Assembly (NCBI GenBank): GCA_022829145.1
Contig: CM040763.1
Coordinates: 24,975,488 to 25,039,487 of the forward strand
Origin: Albula goreensis
Lineage: Eukaryota > Chordata > Actinopteri > Albuliformes > Albulidae
Length of the DNA stretch: 64,000 bases
Reading direction: 5' to 3'
The translations under genes were made by a program, and so were the position numbers. Below the pieces are notes generated by a model, which made no database searches, was not told the origin of the DNA, and saw nothing but the letters and a program-made list of their open reading frames with translations. Shown here in pieces: positions 48,091 through 59,460 of the stretch (the stretch's first letter is position 1; each line of letters opens with the position of its first letter).

Positions 48091-49790
48091 GTAAATTCTG
48101 ATTAATTATTTAAACTCTCAAAAACCTGTAGGTCATTTACTATTGTTTTCTGATTGTTTTTATCAAAAACCACAGCCAAATAGTGCCGTCTAAATCTAGT
48201 ATCTCCTGAATGACAGATGATTAAATTTAAGTTGTATGGAGCAATTTTTCCATGGTCCATGGGTAAATGTAACTTCTCTGGGATGTGAATGGGAGTCCGA
48301 TTTACTTTGCTAATTTGAGCTCTAGAAAGGGATACCACTAGTATATCTGGAATTGTAATGCACAGACATTTCTTTTTGGTTACGTCACCTCAGACTGTAC
48401 AGTGTGGACCATCAGCATCTACAAAAACATCATCTATTAAATTCTGTAGTGAAGTTGCCCTCTCCCCTGGTACAACTGTGATGTTTGAGCCCATCTGCAG
48501 GCTTGACTTTGCTGATGAATGGCATAGCTGGCATTTATCAACTTGAAGTGCCTCAGATTCATTTTTTATATTCAGCCATCCATGCTAATAGAACACTGAT
48601 GAAGTCCATTGGATCTTTTTTCTTGTTGAATGGAAGATATTTACATGTATCATTTTACTCTTTTAGAACTGAAACTATTGTAGCCATTTTAAAAGTTGGA
48701 TGTTTTTTTGATCGTATCTTCAAACAAATGTATTAAATTTAGGGGGACCTCTGTTGAAATTATTTTCTGGTGTTGCAACAATCTGTGTTTGAATATGTCT
48801 GAATTGGCAAAAAAGTTTTACAACTGCATTAACAATTATTATATTTATTTTCAAACTGAGAAGGACTGAACTGGTGATCTCTCTTCTCTTCATATTAATT
48901 TCAATACCAGGTGAACTGGATGCTTGGTTTGATTTGGCTTTTTTAAATCAAATATTTTTGTCTTTTTCAATGGTGGCTTTTGAAATGAATTTTTCAAATT
49001 AGGTGGTACTCTTTTTTTTGTTCCACTCCTCCTCTGGATCATTAAAGACTGGCTTTCTTTTGGCTGTCTTTAGTCTTAATTTGTCACATTAATTTCTCTA
49101 CTTCTGTACAGCTTCTCCAATTTGGCTATACAGTCATCTATGTCATCACTAAGATATAAATGTTTTGCATTTTTTAAATTTGCCTTGCATATGGAAGTAG
49201 TATTATGGGTAATCATGTGTGCACTGTTTAAAGCTGAATGCAGAATGTCAGACCAAATACGGAACAGGGGGAGAAAACATTTAAACAATTTTTCGACAAG
49301 GGTTGGGCCATAATAAGCATTTAACTGTGAGGTTGTGTTGCTAACTCTATTCTTTTCTAGTGAGGAATGTATATTTTTTAAATAATTGTAGAAAGGAGAT
49401 GACAAAGGATCATTTTCAATGAAATTGTCATTGTCAAGTACTGTGTTAGCTTGTTGCTGCTCATTGTTAATTTCTACATGATATACTTTCTGGCTGATTC
49501 AAAGAATTGCTTAGAATTCACTGTATGTTAACCCTAAAATTAAGCAAACATCCTCCACAATTGAAGTTGCCTCATTAATGCCTTTTGAGTTAGCCAGTAA
49601 ACTAAAAATGTACATGCCAAATTTACACTCCCCCTCACACACTCCACCACTCTGACCCTCAGACACTGCACCACTCTCTCCATCACACAACTCCTTACAC
49701 TCTGTATAATTTTCCCCCTCTTCATTCCTTAAATTCATCACTAAGCTTTGTATGGTCCTAACATTCCCAAACCAAATGTAGCACAACTGT
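48091..49790 (-). pseudogene. Large coding segment: transposase-like then USP-like (deubiquitinase) domain, broken
   Basis: Read on minus from 49790: MYIFSLLANSKGINEATSIV, a frameshift, SKQFFESARKYIM, then NNEQQQANTVLDNDNF to CSPFYNYLKN-like YNYLKNIHSSLEKN, LNAYYGPTLVEKLFKCFLPL and SALNSAHMITHNTTSICKAN, which looks like a transposase C-terminus. Next come KRKPVFNDPEEEWNKKK, DPMDFISVLLAWMAEYKK, KCQLCHSS, SLQNLIDDVFVDADGPHCTV, DILVVSLSRAQISKVNRTPI and APYNLNLIICHSGDTRFRRH with YLAVVFD. The last set follows the order of a ubiquitin-specific protease: DPxxF, CxxC finger, ILVVxLxRx, then HSG and H-Y. Several stops and frame changes break it. It belongs with the exons at 50-54.5 kb. The family assignment is inference from motif order. 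Confidence 0.55.
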
Positions 49791-50013
49791 TTAACACTAC
49801 GTCATAAAGCGGTTTTCGACTGAATGGCCAATTGAGCATTTTTGCTACCTCTTTCCAAAACCAGATGCTATTGACAAATCCATTTTATATTTTTTGGACA
49901 CTATGTATTGCCTTTGCAATCTCTACAGTATCTAGTTTGTTTAGTTTTTCCCATTTAATTTCCTGTGTGTGACTGCTCCCTCGCTGCCACCATACAACTT
50001 TACTTTTATCCCA

Positions 50014-50398
50014 TTACCCATTTAACCCTGACCCACTCCCTGTCATTCTTGTGTCCTCTTTTGGGCTTTTTCTCTCTTTTTCCTCTACTTTATTCTGTCT
50101 TGCTCTCTTTCTCTGGCCTCCAATTTCAAACTGCAAATTAATTTCCTGACAGCGTATTTTCATCCTCTCTCTGCCTTGCTCTCCTTCTCTTTTTACTTTC
50201 ACTCTTACCTTAATTTGTAGTCATTTTCCCTTCTAACTTACCAGACTGTCCAATAGGCTTTCGCTTTCTGTCTTTAATCTTTTCCCTCTTCTTCTTTTTA
50301 TGCTTCCTATCCTCCTTTCTGCTCTGTTCACTCCATTCCCTATTCTTCCTCTGCATCCTGTAGCTCATTGTTTTGTGCAGAACTGTTGTTCCAAACAC
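50014..50398 (-). pseudogene. Lysine/arginine-rich segment of the same unit
   Basis: Two overlapping minus-strand frames encode strongly basic sequence (RKEDRKHKKKKREKIKDRKR, then QGRERMKIRCQEI). It lies between the 50738-50887 exon and the transposase-like segment, on the same strand, and resembles a nuclear, DNA-associating linker. Function is unknown. Confidence 0.4.
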
Positions 50399-50737
50399 TT
50401 GGAATGTGGTACTGTATGTGGAATATAGTTATATGGGTGATAGTTGATATGTATATTAGATATATGGATATGTGACAGTACTTCCACAAAATACTCAAAT
50501 ACCTGTCAGTTACATGCCTTACAAGAGGAGTTACATGTGTTGTTGCAGTTTTCAGTTGTCAAGTCATTAGTAAATGTTATGCATTATTACAATAAAACAC
50601 AGAGTGATCTTATGGTAAACAGAAATTAAATTCATTTGTAAACATCTATTGCAAATGAATACGAGACTATACATAGAAAATATCTTGCATAAATCTAATA
50701 AGTATGAATTCATGATAACTCATTCAAGGATGCTCAC

Positions 50738-50887
50738 CCATAACAATTCTTGAAATTCTTCCCTTGTCCTTTTCCTCACATCTGCTTTCACTCCATACCA
50801 ATTCTGGCTGGTAGTGGGATGTCTTAGCCACACCTTAATAACAAATTGTGGGTGTAGGATAGCGTTAATTTTGGAAGATGATATTGT
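50738..50887 (-). pseudogene. Exon of the same unit, function unknown
   Basis: 150 bp, phase 0 at both ends, donor TATGG/GTGAGC and acceptor atgtttaag. Encodes HPQFVIKVWLRHPTTSQNWY and GVKADVRKRTREEFQELLW. It follows the esterase-like exon in compatible phase. I do not recognise the domain. Confidence 0.5.
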
Positions 50888-51112
50888 CTTAAACATTTGA
50901 CCAAAAAGCATTTTTGTGTTTGTCATATTACAATTATTGTTAGTTTTAGTTGTTCAAACTGTAGAAGTTTCAATGTAATTTCTTTCAAATGCATTACACG
51001 TGGGGGCCATATGTGGGATATGCATGACTGTAGTCCTAATAATAGTAAACCTATGCAAGTGTGTTATATGTAATGTGATGGTCCCCTTTTATTCTAACGA
51101 AAACAAACTTAC

Positions 51113-51521
51113 CTCACCAGTCACCACCAGAATTGGGGTGAAAAGCTTGGCAGGTGTAGCAGGTTTACTGGTGGGCTGGGGAGGACTTGGGGGAGGACTC
51201 TCCAAATGTAGGTAGGAGGATGTCCATATTAGGTCCACAAGACGGGCAATCCCAGCCAGGCCAGCGGTGCACCACACTTAGTAGCAGCTTGCCAAACTCC
51301 CTTCCAGCTTCCTCAATGGCCATCCTGCCAGTATTGCAGGGTTCCATGAGGCACACTGCATCTGGCTCCACCTCCACCTTTCCACCCAAGATTTCTTGGT
51401 GAAGGACACTGGCAAAAGCCCCAGGGTTGCTGAGGAATCCAAAGCTCAGGCAACCCCGAGGCATAGCCACGTGTCCATCCACAAGGCTTCTTAGATGGCT
51501 TTTTCCAATGACCAGCACAAA
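51113..51521 (-). pseudogene. SGNH-hydrolase-like exon, frameshifted
   Basis: Acceptor ttttctgatag and donor GGTGAG/GTAAGT (strong). Encodes FVLVIGKSHLRSLVDGHVAM, then LSFGFLSNPGAFASVLHQEI, PDAVCLMEPCN and AGREFGKLLLSVV. The IGxSHLRS start and the PDAVCL block resemble SGNH/GDSL esterase blocks I and III; the usual Asp of GDSH is Lys here, so catalysis is doubtful. A frame change near 51200-51270 is needed to reach the proline-rich end (SPPPSPPQPTSKPATPAKLF) that meets the donor. The upstream exon joins at GEK/FVLV in phase 0. Confidence 0.6.
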
Positions 51522-52105
51522 CTATCAGAAAAAGATAACATAAAGACAAGGTATTTCAAAAATAGTGTTAAACATAATGGTGCAGGCAAAATGGCTTTAG
51601 TACGAATTTATACCATTCCTAACACAAATGTACAGTGCATTCTGCTGCTCCTCCAAAACTTTTCCTCTGGACATGTGTTAAAAAAGGCCAACTTCAGCAG
51701 TTCTGAGAGGCTGATATGGTATGAAATGGACGTTCAAATTTGTAAGAGAACAGGTATAACTTTGGCAAAATTTGTACTTGGTAAAAAGTCATTTATAAAT
51801 ATAGATTTGATGTGAGACTACAAGTGTAGGTCGGCTATTTGTGAAATAAAACCACAGCCAATTATTTTTTTTTAGAATACATTTTTAATGCAAAACAGAT
51901 CCCAAAATGTGACCACATTATTTCAAGATTTGCTAATTGTAATGGATCCCTATGGGAAGACAACATTTCTGCCGCCAACCTCTAGGGGCAATAGACTTCC
52001 GGATCTTAAGTTCCTGTACCAGCTTTGCTTGTGTTGAGTGTCTGGTCTTATGCTCGATACGGATTGTTGTATGGCAGGGTGAAAGAATTGACAATGGAAT
52101 TAACT

Positions 52106-52270
52106 AGCAGGATTACCATTGCGGCAACACGTCATCAGTAGGGTAAAACTAACCTGTTTCACAACAGTCTAAACCCAGTTCACATTCCCTATTAGTGGGT
52201 GAACAATCCAATGCTTTCAGAATTCTGCTTCACAATGATAGGAAGAGCTGACACAGGATCAAAATCTCTC
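52106..52270 (-). pseudogene. 28S rRNA pseudogene fragment
   Basis: The plus strand reads gcaggattaccattgcggca, then catcagtagggtaaaactaa, ccctattagtgggtgaacaa and ttctgcttcacaatgatagg. This is the antisense of a conserved 3'-half segment of vertebrate 28S rRNA, with scattered substitutions. About 160 bp remain, with no flanking rRNA. It lies in an intron of the broken unit at 48-54.5 kb. Confidence 0.88.
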
Positions 52271-52727
52271 AAAATCACTCCAGCCAATGTCCGTAGGAAA
52301 CTGTCATATAGCCAAATAATATTTGATGAGATTTGGTAGAAATATATCCTATTGTCTCTCTGTACTGCTGTTATAATACTCATCAGTTACCTCTTCTTTG
52401 GTGGTGATGGAATGTTCGTGCACACACACAAATACTTGTTAACATGGTTAACTGTCTGTATGGTTCCAAATCGTCTTTATTCAGATAGTACTGCTGAAGT
52501 AATCCATAATTTTCTGTGGTTATTGTTATTATTGATAGTGTTTCCATATTCATCATTCTGAATCAAATTCATTTTGAAACAGAATATAGCTACTGTTCAA
52601 TTCTCAGATAAAATTCTCAGAAAAAACTATCAGTTGCCATACAGAATTATGACATTTTATCAATGTAAATACATTTTAACTCCAGTTTTAAGGAAAGTAT
52701 CATCTTAGAGTGATGGACCTAGCATAC

Positions 52728-52837
52728 CTTTTCCCCAGGAGAGGCCTCCTCAAAAAATGATTTTTGGCACCTTCCTGTTACTTCAGGCACAGGCCAAGGT
52801 TTGACCTTGTATTGGTATCCAGTTCCAAAGGACATAG
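52728..52837 (-). pseudogene. Exon upstream of the SGNH-like exon
   Basis: 110 bp, acceptor tttttaaaag and donor GAAAAG/GTATGC, encoding MSFGTGYQYKVKPWPVPEVT and then GRCQKSFFEEASPGEK without a stop. It splices in phase 0 to the SGNH-like exon and enters in phase 1. The frame and splice sites support a once-functional spliced gene. Confidence 0.58.
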
Positions 52838-53149
52838 CTTTTAAAAAGTGAAATAAAATACATTATATACAGTACGTGATGCTTCAAATGCAGTCCAGGT
52901 TTCAAATACTTGTAGATGTTTATAAAATATTTTTGGAGCTTTGGAACTCACAATACATGATAATGACACATAATTACCTGTAGGAAAATGTTGAATAACA
53001 TCAGAAGGTTCTGACAGATTTCAGGACAACTTAACCGTTTAAAGGGATAAACCACGCCCCCTACTGACCCCCCTTTTTCACTTTTTCATGTAACAAGGAT
53101 GTGGGTAAATTGCCTGTGGCCTCCGTCAGCTGTAATAGGGATCAATACA

Positions 53150-53640
53150 CTGTTGCAAGTGCTATGACGCAAAACTGATGTGAATGACACTGGATCAAGT
53201 TACTAGAGTGTCTGAGGTCCCCAGAATACCCCCATTACATAGTGACATTGTGTGCAGCAAAGGCAGTATTGAACCATCAAATATAAAATTGACATATGTC
53301 CATATATATGAGCCTACAATGAGGTTGATCTCCTATTGCTACTGCTATGATGCAAAATTAGTATAAATGACACTGCATTCTGTTAATAGAGTGTCTGAGG
53401 TTTCCAGAATACCCCCATTACATCATGCCATTATGTTTAGCAAAGGTAGTATTGAACCATCGATGACAATGACCAGCGAGGACATGGCTATTTGACTATG
53501 TGTTCTTATATATGAGCCTACAATGAGGTTGACCTGCTGTTGCTACTGCTATGATGCTAGAGTGTTTGAGGTTCCCAGAATACCCCCATTACATAGTGAC
53601 ATCATGTCCAGCAAAGGCAGCATCGGACATGAAATATTAA
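53150..53640. repeat. Tandem repeat, ~182-205-bp unit, about 2.5 copies
   Basis: Three successive copies of gtgtctgaggtccccagaat then acccccattacatagtgaca, each followed or preceded by atatatgagcctacaatgag and gctactgctatgatgc. Units start near 53161, 53343 and 53548. It lies between exon candidates of the broken unit. Confidence 0.88.
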
Positions 53641-54362
53641 GGATATGGCTAAACTGAGAAACAGTGTCACATTATTTGTTTATGCTACTAGACTTTGCAT
53701 AACTTTGCCAAATGGGAGTGAATGAGAAGTATCATGTATGTGCAATTTTAGACGCAAATCTAAACAATCTTTTTTTATAACAAACTTGCTAAATTTAACA
53801 TTAAGTAATTCTGGCTAGAATACAATAATGAGGAACAAATCCATTCTAACGTCACTGTTCACCAAAAATGTCGCGTTAGTGGATCATCTCGAAACCTGTA
53901 TTTTTTTTATCAAAAGAAGAACTAGAGAGATAACAGTTTATCGTCTGCATGCTATTTCCATTCCCTTTCCTTCCCATTTAATGTGAAATACTCATTTTTA
54001 CATTGTTTTTGGCATTTCTATGTTGGGCTTTTATTTTGATTCGTTCTGACACAGTTCGCTACGAAATTTTGGGCAACTGTTGCTAGCTTCACATTGCTCT
54101 GTACGGCTCTGATCCTGACCACACTCAAATGTGACTGTTTAACCTAGGCTATGGTATTGCGCTTGCACTCTGCATGTACCAAATGCAACAAGATCCAACA
54201 GGTTAATTTGTCAGGTATTGGCAGGTAGATGAAAAAGAGAATGATGGAGTCAAGGAAAGTGAACAGTGGTGGCAAAGTATATCATGTAGAAACATCGAGA
54301 GATTCTGGACAGCCCACATTTTTTGATACCTACCGATAAATGACTGCTGCGCACTTCGATAC

Positions 54363-54493
54363 CTTCAGCCCCCTCTTGTCTCCTCGGCTGCACCAGTTTA
54401 ATTGTTTGGCCATGACGTTTTTGAGCATTTTTTTCTCTATTCGCAGTTTATCATCATTAATGTCTGCCCTCCACTGTGGGACAGTACATTGAT
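54363..54493 (-). pseudogene. Possible further exon of the same unit
   Basis: 131 bp, acceptor ttctgtttcag and donor CTGAAG/GTATCG, open in one frame: QCTVPQWRADINDDKLRIEK, then KMLKNVMAKQLNWCSRGDKR. Its exit phase (0) does not match the entry phase (1) of the 52728-52837 exon, so another exon or a different donor must lie between, or it is not adjacent. Gene family unknown. Confidence 0.45.
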
Positions 54494-55620
54494 CTGAAAC
54501 AGAATGGTCAAAACAAAAGCTTCAAGACAACTGAGAGTAAGTGAGGTGACTTAGGCTACAATCGTTTAGAGTAGGCCAATGTGATGTCTGTTGGATTTCC
54601 ACCCATTCTACTCAACATTCTTGCTATTGTATGTGAGAGCGCAATCCGTGTGTTCTTGAATGAAGCGATAGGAGAAGATATTTGGTCACCAATCCTTCGT
54701 TTTATTAAACAGTAAATTAATAAAGCATACAGAGCTCTGGGTCGAGATCCTCCTGTCCCTGACAAACAACAGAGTGTGTCAGTTCATGAAGTCTGACTAT
54801 ACTTCCCTGACCAAGTCTTTTTTTATAATACAGAACATGGTATAGTTTCCTGGGGCGTTGCTTCCTTCTGACTGGCTCATTGATCTGACTCCTTTCTTCA
54901 TTCACGCCCCTGTCGTCCGGCAGTTCCTCTTCGTGACATGCGGTGGTCCCTGTTTTCTATTAAAATTCAACTTACACAACCCATTATCTTTGCACATACA
55001 TAGTTATCGCGCCCTTGTCCTTCTCCCGCTCTTTCTTGTCTGCAACTGTCGTCACTCCCTTTTATGTTGACAGTACATAACGTTCTTTCCTTCCTTCAAA
55101 TCATGTCTGTTCCCCTTTTAATATCCTCTCGTGAGTTCCTCTTATCCTGTGTTCCCATTATCATGTCTCTATTTACCAGCCCTCCCCAGTACTTTTCTAC
55201 TGTTGTTCTGTAATGTTTCTTGTTACCCCAGTATCATCGCATAACACACTTATTTTGCAAGCTTATCCTTCATCATGATTCACATAACATTTTATTGCAT
55301 ATATACGTTTCCTTCCCATCACCCTCTGTTGTCTAGATGTTGCTTTTTATATGTCCTTAGACACAAACTAGCTATAATTGTAGATTTAGAACAATTATTA
55401 ATACACTTTACACAACAGTTTCGACCAGGTAATTTGATTGGACCATTGCATGAGCGCTGATATTGAGTATAACAGCACTGGGACGTTTTCCAATTATGTA
55501 TCACTTTACAGATGTACCAAATGTTATCGTTGATTACACCAATGCGAATTTAATTCGCATTTACCAACAGCGCAAATGTGAATACGTTTCCGTGTGTGAT
55601 TAAAAAAAAGGACTTGGCCT
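54494..55620. other. Unassigned sequence
   Basis: 54700-55250 is C/T-rich on the plus strand and could be part of an LTR, but no paired ends or coding domains are visible. Confidence 0.35.
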
Positions 55621-55629
55621 GCAGTTGGC

Positions 55630-55830
55630 CTACCATATATCTAGCCCGTCCATATATGCTAAAAAGTAGCTTGCTAGCCTGTAATGGGCTATGATTAAAA
55701 GTGGCTTGCTAGCCCTTATGTGTATGAAGAAAAAGGTGGCTGGCGAGCCCGCTGTCAGGTATGAAAGAGAGCCGCTGGCTAGCCTTTACGTGTATGATTA
55801 AAAAGCAGGCAGCTAGCTAGCTAAAGAATC
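55630..55830. repeat. Degenerate tandem repeat, ~45-50-bp unit, about 4 copies
   Basis: Copies of the pattern ggctggctagcccttatgtg then tatgattaaaaag, ending in a gctagctagcta run. Confidence 0.8.
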
Positions 55831-56226
55831 TTTGTTGCTTGAAGGAACTATTTTGAAAAAAAATTAAAAAAACAATTTGTTGTCTCAAATCATCGTCACT
55901 TTATAAACAGCCTTGTTTGTAGAACTGTTGTATAAAAGCAATATCACACTCGAGGTCGTCCTGTTTTTGTGGAGTAAAATATACACACAATGATCTGCGT
56001 TGTGCCTCATCCGTTTTATTCTGGTAGAACTCAGTATATGGAATTCGTCACATGCACTTCAGTACGACGGTCATCAGTTCATGCATGGTTGTTTGATCGT
56101 TACACAGTAAAAGGGAGTTTAAAATTTGAAATAAAAGCACAATGCCATACCTGGTAGAACACGGTTAGTATATGGCATTCACATGAAGTTCAGTACGACT
56201 GTCATCAGTTTTTATATGTCTGCAAC

Positions 56227-57753
56227 CACTAGCGGAACAAATCAGTACCGGGCCGGGGGCGGGGCACATGACCGGGCCCTTTAAACCTAATAAAGTTCAT
56301 GATAACATCGCTTTACAACATACACATGCCCGCAACAGCGGGGCTTACAAGCACACATACTACATTTTTGACACAAGCAACTGCTGAGTCCCTAACATCA
56401 CCGCTATACAGTTCAGAGAGAAAGAAGGGGATATAAGCTGGGCTACTAGAAATAACAACCATCAACAGTTTACAACAGCTCACACATTGGGCCTCATTCA
56501 TCAATATTTTCCTCCACTCTGCAGTCCTCTCTAACGTCATTTTACCGAAAATAACGAGAATGATTGTACTAAGAACTAAGAACCGATATAGTAGCAGGAA
56601 GAGTACTAGAAGCAGTCAAAGAACAGCAGAACTTTCTCTTCAAAACCTGAAATTGTCATTGAAGATCATTATACCTGACCAGCATTGCAGTGTCATTATA
56701 TCAGGAAAGTTATTTCAAAATGTCAAGTCCGGTAAGGTAGCTAACCGGTAAGCATGCTGTATTCTATGGATAATTTTTTCAACTACTTTAAAATTGCAGC
56801 GGCAGTTATAATTGTTGCTTAGTAACGTTAGCAACATTAACACGCTCAACACTCCACCAATGTGAAGTCAATGGAGGCCGTTTTTAAAGCGTTATAGTTT
56901 AAAAATGAATCTATCGCTCAGAAAAATACAAGCAACCTGACCAGTATATTTACACCAAGTTCGGCATGTCTACCTTAAAAAACTGTCGGGGGAGATACGT
57001 CCGGAAGAACCAGGAATAATAATAATATTAAGAAGAAGAAGTAAAGATTCTATAGAAGAACAGTAGTTTGCGCCTTCGGCAAGCAAACTAATTAATTGTA
57101 TTCATCAGTATTACACAAATGAAGCCGAATGACCTGTTTTAATGTTGAATCCAATAGTGATTTTATATAAGACTTTGAACCGTTATAATGTTACGATATT
57201 ACTGCCAAATAATTTGCTACTCATTTTTAATCAAATAATAATTTTTAATCAAATAAAAATGAGTGAATGGAAAAATAAAAGAACAACACGAAAAACAAGC
57301 TTTACAGCCGTGTTTTTCCATTTACGCACGCAATACGAACATATTAGAGCACTCGTTGAAATTCCTTCGGATCCTACAAACTGATATACGAAAACTTTGA
57401 TAAATCCCACATTTTTTGCGTAAATACACTTGGAGAAAATATCGGCGATCCACTTGTAAGTTTGCACGTAATGAAGTTAAATGTGAGAGTGAAAATAAAG
57501 CCAGTCATGCAGCACGTCATTTTATTCATATTTTACACCTAACTACATCACTGAAGTCAGTCTTGTAAAGTTTTTACCAACCATGACTCATCCTGCCTGG
57601 GGTAACATATATAAGCACACACATATCGCACATTGAGCGGTGTCGTCGGGAGGGGGCCTGGTCCCCCCAGCCTGGAACAGAGGCTCCGGGCCCCCCTGGG
57701 CCCCGGGCCGAGGGCGCGCCGCCCTCCCAGCCCCCCCGGAAACTCCGCCCCTG
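56227..57753. mobile_element. hAT-type element with 8-bp target duplication
   Basis: It begins CACTAGCGGAAC and ends with the inverse of CAGGGGCGGAGT, a short matching terminal repeat, and is flanked by TCTGCAAC on both sides (56219-56226 and 57754-57761). An 8-bp duplication is the rule for hAT transposons. The last 120 bp are extremely GC-rich (cccccctgggccccgggccg). No transposase is recognised inside, so it is non-autonomous or decayed. Confidence 0.8.
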
Positions 57754-57761
57754 TCTGCAAC

Positions 57762-58494
57762 AGTTGAAATACAGCGAATGCTAGCTGCGTCTGTCCCTAC
57801 ATACATAGCGGTCTATTCAGACCCACGCTCAGCGCGACGTAAGCGCTTTTTCGACCCGCTGCGCGCCTTTTCAGTGTCTGTTGGTATTCTGACCTTGAAC
57901 ATTTATGCGTGCTTGGGAGACTTGTGAGAATGTGAGAAGCTGATACTCTGTTCACCTTACATTATATAGCCAGGATTGCAATTCGCCATAAGTCATGTTC
58001 GTTGGTGGTACAGCTACTTCACAAAAGTGCATATTAAAATTTTAACCCATATAACTACATATAACTACTCAGTTCTTACATTTGGATTGCACAGCATGAT
58101 TTGTAGAATTTAATTACAGCATTTGATAACATACGTTAAAACCGCTTATTTTAGCAGACACTATCCAAGTTCGAGAATTTCCGTATGGCTATGTCAGTCG
58201 TTTGTCTGACACGCTGAGCGCCCTCAAGTCTGAATTCCCCCCTATGGCCATAAGCATTGGACCATTCGCAACATGTGATCCTTCCATGCACAATTGTAAC
58301 ATTCTGCTAACTTTTATACAGGTAAACCACCACTATGACTGAGTGGAACACACTGGCACACAATTATACATCATTAATACAACACTGGTCATTCTCACCA
58401 ACAGTAACATACAATTTCAATACACGAAGATACATACTTGTTTGATTGTTCCATAGTAAAAGGAAAGTTTGAAAGCCTGCACTGCCAGTTAAAG
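57762..58494. other. Unassigned sequence
   Basis: No gene or repeat recognised. The short ORFs on both strands lack family signal. Confidence 0.35.
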
Positions 58495-59050
58495 ATGATC
58501 TTGGACTAACCCCCATAATAAAGTAAGAGGGGCCATAATGACATCAGACCACCACCTCCTGATGTGTAATTTTAGGCTCAAGCTCAAGAGGTTCAGTAAA
58601 CACCAAAGGTCCAGCACTAGGTACAACCAGTTCAGGATCAGCTTTTCAAACAAATTCCAGGCTCTGGCCGACCTGGAAGAGGAACCACAAACCTTGGAAC
58701 AGAGATGGCAAGGGAGTGGTTAGAGACAGCAGAGGAGTCAGTTGGTAGGAAAACAAGACAGCATAAAGAATGGATCACAGCCAAAATGCTCAAGAAATCC
58801 AAGAAAAAAAAACAGAAAGCAGGAAGTTCACAACAGCTGGACAAGAGTAGTTAAGGCAAAAGTCCAAGAGCTGTACTCAAAGGCAATCAAGAAGGTCACT
58901 CGACAGTACATATACAACCTCCACATTCTCTGGAAATTCACAGCCAGTGTAACTAGACAGTCACTAAAGTGGAATCCACAGGGAAAGAGGAGCCGTGGAA
59001 GACCTAGAAACACCTGGAGAAGGTCACTGGTGTAAGGATTCCAAGTCCTT
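58495..59050 (+). mobile_element. RTE-type LINE remnant, RT deleted
   Basis: Plus-strand frames read MTSDHHLLMCNFRLKLKRF (end of the RTE endonuclease, SDHHLL motif), EWITAKMLKKSKKKKQKA and KAKVQELYSKAIKKVTRQYI (linker), then jump to SLKWNPQGKRSRGRPRNTWR, which is the C-terminal tail of RTE ORF2. The reverse transcriptase between is missing. Frames change twice. Confidence 0.85.
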
Positions 59051-59109
59051 AACGGTCTTGAACCCTCATTCCCACAATTGGAAGACCTCAGCACTAACCA
59101 CAGAGCTAT

Positions 59110-59460
59110 GATGTTAGGTGGGGAACTCAAATGCAGAGACAGCTGTAGACTTTAGATGAGGAGTTTATTCCAACAGAAAAAACACAGGCAACAGAATCCA
59201 AGCCGTATCCAAAGAGTAATCCAAAAAACAGTCCAGGTCAACACAAAGAGCAATCCGAAACAGGGCAAACAATCCAACAGGGAAAAGTAAAAAGGGTAAA
59301 TCCAAAGACAGAGCAATAAGTAGAGATGGGCGAAATGAGACGGGGCTCCGAAGCTGCATCGAATCATTCGAAGCAGCTGTGTCTCGGCACACTGCTCCGG
59401 AGCCCCAACCGAAGCACGCGCTTAACGTCATCACGTTTCCTACTTGAAGTAACGGACAAG
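59110..59460. mobile_element. Two abutting DNA-transposon/LTR end fragments
   Basis: 59125-59322 is a run of aatccaa/acagagc words typical of fish non-autonomous elements. At 59323 tagagatgggcgaaatgaga begins a sequence like the 5' end of fish hAT elements, followed by tcgaatcattcgaagcagct. Neither has a visible partner end. Confidence 0.45.

Noticed and set aside
48390..48400. UGA at a position expected to be Cys in the USP-like CxxC finger, as a possible selenocysteine codon
   Set aside because: Other stops and frameshifts lie in the same segment and no SECIS-like structure was seen; a simple inactivating mutation of TGY to TGA is enough.
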